From positions 992,001-1,056,000 of the forward strand of contig JAADJZ010000007.1 in NCBI GenBank assembly GCA_011032825.1: a DNA stretch of 64,000 nucleotides. The letters run 5' to 3'. The position numbers were made by a program, and so were the translations under genes. The DNA comes from Massariosphaeria phaeospora. Taxonomy: Eukaryota > Ascomycota > Dothideomycetes > Pleosporales. Shown piece after piece: positions 57,045 to 64,000 of this stretch (positions within the stretch are counted from its first letter, which is position 1; every line of letters starts with the position of its first letter). Below the pieces are notes generated by a model. That model saw only the letters and a list, made by a program, of their open reading frames with translations. It was not told where the DNA came from and searched no databases.

Positions 57045-57439
57045 GCTGCAAGAGCAGGAAGACGAGTGCGTGCGAGAAGCAAGGGAGTCGCCGTTGTCGC
57101 CGTTGCCCCAACGAGGTTGTGCGGCAGAAACAGTCAACATCGGCTCGGGCGACGGGAGGAAGTCGTGCATATCGCTCTTGTCTGATTGGCTGCGCTGCTA
57201 GTGCGGGGTATCCAAGATCGGCAGGCACCCGCCCGGCCAGCGCTGTTGTCGCTCGTGACTTCGCGTTTCACCAAAACCCAGGCCTCCTCCGCCGACCCCA
57301 AGCATGCACCCTCCGCGTCGCTGGCTTTCATGTGTCGCTACGAGCTGCTGAGTGTCATACTGGTGTTCGTGCAGAGACACAAGAGAGACCAGCGGCTGCC
57401 TCGCGACGACGACCAACCGCCGCCACCCAACCCACGGCC
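57045..57439. other. Divergent promoter region, biotin synthase and GCP4-like
   Basis: 395 bp between divergent starts. A + strand frame is open through most of it, but without family similarity upstream of 57440. Confidence 0.5.
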
Positions 57440-59737
57440 ATGCTCCACGAAATCCTCCTCTCGCTCTCCGGCCACCCCTCGGCGCTCTTTGATGCCGGCC
57501 AGGGCTCCTCATCCGTGACTCCAAGCTCCATTGCTCTTCTGTCTCCTCCGGAAACTGAGCTGCTCTCCTCGCTCGGCCACCTTTCGCGTCTGCATCGGCG
57601 CACGCGCGACCACGCGACCCGCATTGCCACCACCCATCCCTCGACAATATGTCGCGCAGTGGCCACAGCGATTACTTCCCACAATCTGGATGGGTTTCAG
57701 CGCCAAGTGCTGGACGTTGAAAGCCGAATCCTGAGAAGGGATGCCTCGACTGTAGGAGCGTACAACATCGTGCCACTGGCCGGCATCGTTGGCGAATTCT
57801 CAGAGTGGACTCGAGTCATGGAATGGCTTTGGGAAATGGAAAGCTTCATGCTTTCTCCCGAAGCCCCAATAAAAGGCGACAGACCGCGCCAGACAGCTGT
57901 TTCTGGGGCCGAGCTTATCGACAAGCTGCGGTCAGAGGCGCAGACTGGATATCCTGATATCGAAGGCGCAGCGCTCCATCTTGGGACGGTAGCCGAAACT
58001 TCATGGCTGCGTCAGCTTGCAACATGGCTACTATATGGTCGCCTGCCCTCCTTTGGAGCCGCCGACTTCTTCATCAGCTTGGAAGACGAAGAGGACCTTT
58101 CATTTACAGTAAACCACAAACTACTACCGAAGTTTGTAACACGACAGACAGCCTCTTCTATCTTGTTCGTTGGGAAATCTCTTAACCAGATCCGGTCCCT
58201 ACCCTCATCTACGAAAGCATTAGCCGGGTCATCGTTGAAAGTTTCCGAGCTCGAGCTTTTACCTGTGCACGTTACTCATCTTTCTGCTGTTACTGCTCCC
58301 ATAACTTCGGCCAGATTGTCCGAGTCGGTGGGTAGTATCCGACTGTCGCTCTCACGAAACTTACTACAGCACCTTCTACCTCGAGAGAAGATCATCGAGA
58401 TCCTCACTGTTCTGCATGAGTTCTTCCTTCTCGGTCGAGGAGAATTCGCAATGATCTTGATCGCAGAAGCTGATGACAAGATACAATCGCGTCATCGGGA
58501 TCCGCGACAGACTAAGGCCGGTCAAGGCATTCAGGGTATAGTCTTGAAAGAAGCCGAAATAAACCATACTCTGGCACGGTCACTATCTGTTCTTTCGACA
58601 TTGAGTGGGGACGATGATCACATTGACGATATTCTTGACGTGGCTATGGACATCTTACATCTGAGTGTTCAGTCCTCTTCTAGTCACCGACCGGGAACTC
58701 CTGGGCGGGCCAAGGAGTCGGCTTCAGCTCTTCCGTTAATCAGTAATGTCGCCTTCAACGACCTCTTGCTTTCATCACCAGCCTCCTTGACTATGGATAT
58801 ACGATCTCCATTAGATCTCTTTATGGCGAAGCCCGAGCTTGATTTGTACTCGTCAATTCACTCTTACCTGATGGCGCTTCGTCGCGCTCATCTACATTTA
58901 GCACAATTATGGAGGCATAGTTCGATTCGAAGGGAGCATCCACCACCTCCGGGATATCAGTTCAGCAACTCACCGCATGGAAAGGCTATCCTGACGAAAA
59001 GGCGCCATAGAAACGATGTTCGGATGAGGGAGATGCGCAAAGTCTGGGCAACTTGTGCGGCTGCAATCTTCTTCCTTGCGGAGAGCGAAGCCTACTTCCA
59101 GGGCGAAGTCGTTCAAGAGTCCTTCAAACACTTTCTCCACTGGGTATCGGGAACTCAGGAAACCTCCAGCACAGCCATGAAACCTGTTACCCCTCAAGGT
59201 AGTACCGCCACCCTAGTAACCCATGAACCAGGTCCTAAATCATCTGTCCCTATAGACAAACAACAACACGATCCAGAAGCCCTGTCAACCGCCCACCGTC
59301 AATTTCTCAGCTCGATTGCATATTCCCTTCTCTTGACCGATTCTTCGTTCACCCAGACTGTTCGGGCGTTCTTTTCTCACGTCGATCAACTCGTAGCGTA
59401 CATCATACGGCTCCAGGACATCCGTCACAATCTTGATTTGCAGGAAGATGACGGTGTCATGGATTTCATCAGGAACTACGAGCAAGAAGAAAAGGAAGTT
59501 GCACTAGAGTTGGATCGCGCTAGGAGGCGGTTAGATAGTGACTTGAAGAACCTGGTAGAGAGACTGAGAGACATTGATGCTGAGCGAGTCGGTGCTTCCG
59601 GCCCGGCCTCTCTAGGGACAAATGTGAGGGAAGAAGGACAGTATGAACCGCTAAGAATCGGCGGAGTGGACAGATTACTCATGAAGCTGGATTGGAGCGG
59701 TGAAGACGAGGATGAGGATGTCAAGGATCTGGTCTGA
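57440..59737 (+). CDS. Gamma-tubulin complex component GCP4-like (Spc97/98 family)
   Basis: Intronless, 765 residues. It nucleates microtubules at spindle pole bodies as part of the gamma-tubulin ring complex. The start MLHEILLSLSGHPS is the conserved GCP opening. A GRIP1-type region follows with FQRQVLDVESRILRRD, VPLAGIVGEF, and WLRQLATWLLYGRLPSFGADFF-like sequence. The second half has a GRIP2-type region (LDLYSSIHSYLMALRRAHLHLAQLW) and VWATCAAAIFFLAESEAYFQGEVVQE. The C-terminus is acidic (DEDEDVKDL). The short size and the start motif suggest GCP4 rather than GCP2/3. The frame reads upstream of 57440 but without conservation. Confidence 0.85.
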   Translation: MLHEILLSLSGHPSALFDAGQGSSSVTPSSIALLSPPETELLSSLGHLSRLHRRTRDHATRIATTHPSTICRAVATAITSHNLDGFQRQVLDVESRILRRDASTVGAYNIVPLAGIVGEFSEWTRVMEWLWEMESFMLSPEAPIKGDRPRQTAVSGAELIDKLRSEAQTGYPDIEGAALHLGTVAETSWLRQLATWLLYGRLPSFGAADFFISLEDEEDLSFTVNHKLLPKFVTRQTASSILFVGKSLNQIRSLPSSTKALAGSSLKVSELELLPVHVTHLSAVTAPITSARLSESVGSIRLSLSRNLLQHLLPREKIIEILTVLHEFFLLGRGEFAMILIAEADDKIQSRHRDPRQTKAGQGIQGIVLKEAEINHTLARSLSVLSTLSGDDDHIDDILDVAMDILHLSVQSSSSHRPGTPGRAKESASALPLISNVAFNDLLLSSPASLTMDIRSPLDLFMAKPELDLYSSIHSYLMALRRAHLHLAQLWRHSSIRREHPPPPGYQFSNSPHGKAILTKRRHRNDVRMREMRKVWATCAAAIFFLAESEAYFQGEVVQESFKHFLHWVSGTQETSSTAMKPVTPQGSTATLVTHEPGPKSSVPIDKQQHDPEALSTAHRQFLSSIAYSLLLTDSSFTQTVRAFFSHVDQLVAYIIRLQDIRHNLDLQEDDGVMDFIRNYEQEEKEVALELDRARRRLDSDLKNLVERLRDIDAERVGASGPASLGTNVREEGQYEPLRIGGVDRLLMKLDWSGEDEDEDVKDLV

Positions 59738-60302
59738 CCAAATTCTGAAGGGTTTGCTGGCTATAATATCCGTGGAGCGAACGGTATGACACAGATCTTA
59801 CGTGTTGGTGAATCTAGAGAGTATTGGAGCAAAGATGAACATGTCTACTGTCTGTGTCGCCATTCACTTCCAACATCATGGAACGAAACAACAATGCGCT
59901 TTATTTCGCGATTACTTTCTCCAGAGTTTTAAAGATCCTGAGCCGAAGCAGGCTATGTTTTTGCGCATGCAGTCCGCGCGCCTCGTCTTCGATGCTGGGC
60001 GGCAAGGCTGAGAGAAACCGGAAAGTGGGGGTGGAGTAAGCACGTCTATCGGCCAGGCAGGAGCGTTCGGCTTTCTCGCTCTTCCCTCAACACGACTTTT
60101 CCCCTCACACCCTTCATTGGAGAACTCTCTTGCCCGCAATGGTGTACAACCTCGTGCCCGCAATGGTGTACAACCTCGTGCCATTTTTCACGAGCCGTTT
60201 CAAAGGCCCGAACGCCTCACTTTCATAGTCCATATCTGGTCTCAGCCTCGCGACATTCGAACCGACTACCACCAGATTCTTCCAAAAAATCTCTGGTCCA
60301 CA
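59738..60302. other. Promoter region of the HET-domain gene
   Basis: 565 bp containing a 24-bp direct duplication (60131-60178). An open frame extends upstream of the HET start but has no conserved sequence. Confidence 0.5.
60131..60178. repeat. 24-bp perfect tandem duplication
   Basis: Two perfect head-to-tail copies of a 24-bp unit (TGCCCGCAATGGTGTACAAC plus CTCG), 125-172 bp upstream of the HET start codon. Confidence 0.9.
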
Positions 60303-61910
60303 ATGAGACTCTTGAGGACAGACACGCTGGAATTCTGCGATGTTTTGGGCGAGGATTACCCGCCATATTCGATTTTGTCTCACACGTGGGAAGCTGAAGA
60401 GTTGACGTACCAGAATATGATTGCCCCAACAGACACAGTAAAGGCGAAAGCGGGTTACACAAAGCTGCTTGGTTTCGTCAACAAGAGCCGTGAAATGGAA
60501 TATGAGTTTGCTTGGATCGACACATGCTGCATCGACAAGAGTAGTAGCGCAGAGCTTACCGAAGCTATCAACTCTATGTATACATGGTACAAAAACTCAT
60601 CCATATGCATGGTTTATCTAGTTGACGTCGACTTCGAATGGAGCTTCAAGGAGCTCCCCAAAGATTCTGACAGGCGCACGATCGAGAACTCACGATGGTT
60701 CAGTAGGGGCTGGACCCTCCAGGAGCTCATAGCTCCACGATCGATTTGCTATTTCACGAATAAATGGCAACAGATCACGGTGCCAAGGTCTGCCATCTCG
60801 CGAATTACCTCTATTCCTGAGATGGTACTTCGAACCGGTATGACTGAAGATATCAGTGTTGCTCAGAAGATGTGCTGGGCTTCGAACAGACGAACCACTC
60901 GCGTGGAAGATATGGCCTATTGTCTAATGGGGCTTTTTGATATCAACATGCCACTTCTCTACGGAGAGGGCATGAAAGCCTTTGTAAGACTGCAAGAAGA
61001 GATAATTCGACGATCAGATGATCATACAATCTTTCTATGGATAGATGCAGCGGCCGCAGGACCAGAAATCTGTGGTACTCTCGCCCGGCATCCGTCCGAG
61101 TTCGCCCATTGCGCCAATATGGTGCAAAGCGAGGCCAATACGGCGCAAAACGGGGAATTTCCAGTCGAAAGGTTTCCCTACAACCTTACCAATATGGGGC
61201 TCCAAATGACCTTGATGGTCACGCCTATCAGAGCGGCTTTGTTTGACCCCGACCTCTTACAAGAAGTCGAACTATGGAACCCTGGTGCAGAGCTATACGT
61301 CCCTTTTTTCCACAGTATGGAGTCCGACCAGTGGGTGAGCGGGTGTATACGAACTGTAATCCTGAAACGATTGGAAAGACGTAGCCTGTCTGGGTATTAT
61401 TTCGCACGAGTTATGCCGCATCGAATCATAACGATTGATTTGTGGCATGCCAAGCGCTCGAAAGCTCAAAACGTTTATCTATATCCATCCATTCGGCTCA
61501 CCCATATATTAATTAACCAACCAGTATCGGGGTTCCTTTTGGATATAGGCCTGGACATGACAGTGGACAAACTAGATGGGCTAAATCTGTGGAAGGAAGA
61601 CTGTCTTCTCTGTAATTCAAGAGGCACCTCCTTCCTATCGATCACGCACAATTCAAAGGAGGGACTTACAACTACGTATGTGGAGCTAGAACCGGACGAG
61701 GAAATGGACGAATATGGAAGAATATGTGAAAGGAAGATGTTACTATACATACTCGACAGGTGCCCGGAACGCGACCCTTCAGGCTTGATTACAGGACACC
61801 GTCGGCTTGTGGAGCGCAGGTTTTATACTGGTGATATAACTCTGCGTCATGATTGTTTGGTTGCTCGTGTCAGTCTTACCGAAATTGCCCTTCACGTCTC
61901 CGGGAACTAG
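60303..61910 (+). CDS. HET-domain (heterokaryon incompatibility) protein
   Basis: Intronless, 535 residues. The N-terminal HET domain (about residues 20-170) shows the classic blocks: YSILSHTWEAEELTYQNM, AWIDTCCIDKSSSAELTEAINSMY, a long insert, then SRWFSRGWTLQELIAP. HET domains are TIR-like effectors of fungal allorecognition and cell death. A segment RRTTRVEDMAYCLMGLFDINMPLLYGEG follows, the common HET C-terminal extension. The remaining 280 residues have no recognised domain. ATG 60303 was chosen because MRLLRTDT is the usual HET start; the frame is open upstream to 60117. Intact. Confidence 0.88.
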   Translation: MRLLRTDTLEFCDVLGEDYPPYSILSHTWEAEELTYQNMIAPTDTVKAKAGYTKLLGFVNKSREMEYEFAWIDTCCIDKSSSAELTEAINSMYTWYKNSSICMVYLVDVDFEWSFKELPKDSDRRTIENSRWFSRGWTLQELIAPRSICYFTNKWQQITVPRSAISRITSIPEMVLRTGMTEDISVAQKMCWASNRRTTRVEDMAYCLMGLFDINMPLLYGEGMKAFVRLQEEIIRRSDDHTIFLWIDAAAAGPEICGTLARHPSEFAHCANMVQSEANTAQNGEFPVERFPYNLTNMGLQMTLMVTPIRAALFDPDLLQEVELWNPGAELYVPFFHSMESDQWVSGCIRTVILKRLERRSLSGYYFARVMPHRIITIDLWHAKRSKAQNVYLYPSIRLTHILINQPVSGFLLDIGLDMTVDKLDGLNLWKEDCLLCNSRGTSFLSITHNSKEGLTTTYVELEPDEEMDEYGRICERKMLLYILDRCPERDPSGLITGHRRLVERRFYTGDITLRHDCLVARVSLTEIALHVSGN

Positions 61911-62412
61911 TGGCAAAGCCCGTCGCCAACCTGCTGGGCCAGGGGTTCGTGGTGTTGATCAAGAGCAGGATGTTGAATCACCACATTACGAAGTTGCAGC
62001 CAATTTTGGATTTGTGCCACTCTCGTTTGTCTCATATTCTCTTGATAGTGCAGCGTATCTCTCGTTGTACTGACGCTGTGATATTTTGCTGTTGATTGCA
62101 GCATATTTGACAACTGCTTGGAGTTCACAGTCATCAATTTCGCAGTCACAGTATCTCAATATGTGACAGGCGCGGTCTTCACAGTTACGTTCATCTCAGT
62201 CACATACATTTCGGCGTCGCATACTCTTCATTACCTACATAAGCCATGCTTTTGTATACAACACACCATATACAATTTCATACGTAACTCTGAACCTCAC
62301 TCTAGAAGTAGAATACCATCAGGTCGGTCGCATTAGGACATCCAATACAAACATCCAAGAACCCACCAACGCTCAAATCAGTCCAGACCCAGTTTACTAT
62401 CTTCCATTGAGC
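61911..62412. other. Intergenic region
   Basis: Spacer between the HET gene and the small charged protein gene. No feature recognised. Confidence 0.5.
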
Positions 62413-62730
62413 ATGTCGGCCCCCAACAAACAAGTCAACGACTGGATCGCAGAGGTCGACCTATTCAACGGGCTCATCACCAGGGGCCTGAAAAACCTCG
62501 TCGAAGGCCACAAGAACGACACACTCCCAAAGGACGAACAGAAAACGGCAAAGGAAGACTTGGAGGAGGCATTGAGCGGCTGGCGCGAGAGTGGCAAGAT
62601 CGATATCAATATCAAGGAGTTGCTGGATACGGCGAGGTTTCCGGACCTGACGGCGAGGAGAGCGAGGGAGACGGAGATTAGGGGGTTAAAGGGGAAGTTT
62701 GAGAAGCTGGAGAGGGAGTTTGGGGAGTGA
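62413..62730 (+). CDS. Small charged helical protein, function unknown
   Basis: Intronless, 105 residues, start MSAPNKQVNDW. Predicted all-helical, with Lys/Glu/Asp-rich stretches (KDEQKTAKEDLEEALSGW) and a coiled-coil-like basic/acidic end (LKGKFEKLEREFGE). No signal peptide or membrane segment. I do not recognise the family. The CAACG-type leader and the stop followed by a G-rich tail look like a real gene, but it has no supporting homology that I can see. Confidence 0.5.
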   Translation: MSAPNKQVNDWIAEVDLFNGLITRGLKNLVEGHKNDTLPKDEQKTAKEDLEEALSGWRESGKIDINIKELLDTARFPDLTARRARETEIRGLKGKFEKLEREFGE

Positions 62731-64000
62731 GTGGGGAAGTATGGGAAAAGTCTGGAGGAGTAGAGCGGGTAAAGGGATAGGAGGGGGTGTAGAGAGGCTG
62801 GGGTGATATGTTGCTGGGCAATGGTCACGGTGGCTTATGGAAGATTTGCGGCACGAGTCCGGACGCGGTTCATGTTCAGGCACCATAGAGTTGAATTTCG
62901 GCTGTAGATGAGTATTTTTAGTCATGTATGACGAGACTTCGAGAATAAGGTGTTCGTATGCATCGACATCAAGAAACCGCAGAGGATCGAGAGAATCATT
63001 CAAACATTCCCCAAACCAGACAGCGGAATCACAGGTCGGGTCACGTCACAACTCCGTATCAAATTCCCGCGTCGCATGCGGCGTTGTATTCCACTACATG
63101 GAACAACTCCGTAGGATGTCACTGAAGGCCTAAACACGCATCCACACATTTACAACATCACTGGACGACGACCAACCACGCTTCAAGGGCCACAAAAGGA
63201 TCGACTGACCCAACTCCACGAAACGACCTAGATATTCACCCAATGCGTGCAGTTACCTAAGTCACGGCGGACTGTCGTGGAGTTTGTTATTTCCGAGTGG
63301 CACAGTCGGGCATGAGGCCGGTGGATTCTACGCCGCCAAGAGCTCCGAACATAGGGAGAAAAGTGCGGTGAGAATCGGAAAGGACACTTCCAGTGATCTA
63401 GTATGGCCAAATATGGGGTAAATGATTTGCGATATTATAAATTGTGGGGAATATCTGCGGAGTTGCATCCGACTGTGGCGTTTAACCCCGACGGGATTTG
63501 AGCAATCGGAGTGCATGTTCAGGCAGCTGTTTCTTGGGTCATGTTCGGTGGCACTCCGAATTGAAATATACGCAGGAGATATTGAGATTCTGGAGTCGAC
63601 ACTGCAAGACAAATTTGAACCACATGCATGGGCCTTTGTCGAAAGGGTAGGTAAAAGCTGGCTGAGTACATTCTAGGGTAAACTATTACTTCAAGAGAGT
63701 TGTTCTCTGATGATTGGATCAGGACTTCGACTCCTTGTACCACTATGCGGCGCATCGGATTACATCCTTCGATCCATATGGACCACTCCATCAGTTGGAG
63801 ATGATAGCGAGGATGTTTGGGAAGAGGCAACGGCTCCTTGCAGACTCATGTATATATTCAGGAAGAGACAACTCATCTCTCACAGCATTTGAGGGATGAT
63901 CAGGAAGCGGCAACATACCACTTACACGTCTAGGAGGATGTTCAGGAAGAGACAGCGTACTCCGTACACGCATACTCGCAAAGACAGGCCATGAAGACAG
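62731..64000. other. Window end, no recognised gene
   Basis: 1.27 kb. Short frames only; the last 200 bp contain degenerate tandem repeats. A gene could continue beyond the window. Confidence 0.4.
63811..63960. repeat. Degenerate tandem repeat of about 42 bp, four copies
   Basis: Four units share the core ATGTTCAGGAAGAGACAAC (63811, 63855, 63897 and 63938, spaced 41-44 bp) with divergent sequence between cores. The minus strand reads SLPEH/PLPDH-type repeats. This may be the edge of a repeat-containing coding region or a minisatellite. Confidence 0.55.

Noticed and set aside
56999..57439. Upstream extension of the GCP4-like frame to 56999
   Set aside because: The extra 147 codons are compositional, overlap the biotin synthase start and precede the conserved GCP opening MLHEILLSLSG.

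Overview
The window is nuclear DNA from a filamentous ascomycete (Pezizomycotina). The genes have many short GT-AG introns of about 45-70 nt, often with CTGAC or CTAAC branch sites. The content includes CDC48, STE50, SSU1, a GH72 glucanosyltransferase, a HET-domain gene, BYS1-type secreted proteins, a DUF8021-type secreted protein and a pogo/Fot-type transposon. A Dothideomycete is my best guess from the protein flavour; the sequence alone does not prove it. Splice models were built by hand from splice signals, reading phase and family conservation. All of them close in frame except where a break is reported.

Region 1 (1-29 kb) is mostly intact housekeeping and signalling genes: TIM9, a tiny spliced gene of 41 codons, an Asp/Glu (hydantoin) racemase-family gene whose in-frame stop is removed by a cryptic intron, an F-box protein, a secreted DUF8021-like protein, a RING-H2 protein, a SHG1/COMPASS subunit with a long RS-rich tail, a small complex I-like mitochondrial protein, a CofD/UPF0052 protein, a membrane protein whose coding end overlaps a convergent gamma-glutamylcyclotransferase-like gene, CDC48, a SUS1/ENY2-like gene, STE50 and the sulfite pump SSU1.

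Region 2 (30-45 kb) is more accessory: two neighbouring BYS1-type secreted proteins, a membrane-anchored berberine-bridge-type FAD oxidase, a divergent pair made of a C2H2-type protein and a DUF7580-type protein, an AAA ATPase gene broken by one internal TGA, and an MFS sugar transporter.

Region 3 (46-54 kb) is a decayed island. It holds a GH72 gene with two single-base frameshifts and a large fungal-specific gene with two in-frame stops. A 2,076-bp pogo-like transposon with perfect 34-bp terminal inverted repeats and TA target duplication is inserted into an older relative of itself. Next to it is a 433-bp MITE with about 119-bp inverted repeats. The transposase has two TAG stops, both of the C-to-T at CpA type expected from repeat-induced point mutation.

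Region 4 (54-64 kb) returns to intact genes: a convergent biotin pair (bioF-like KAPA synthase and biotin synthase), a gamma-tubulin complex GCP4-like gene, a HET-domain gene and a small charged helical protein. The last kilobase holds degenerate repeats of about 42 bp and no recognised gene.

The most interesting leads are the DUF7580 protein, which may combine a HeLo-like helical N-terminus with a pseudokinase-like C-terminus (a possible cell-death executor) and shares a short promoter with a C2H2 protein; the cluster of broken genes around the nested transposons; and the exon-plus-intron tandem duplication in the AAA gene.
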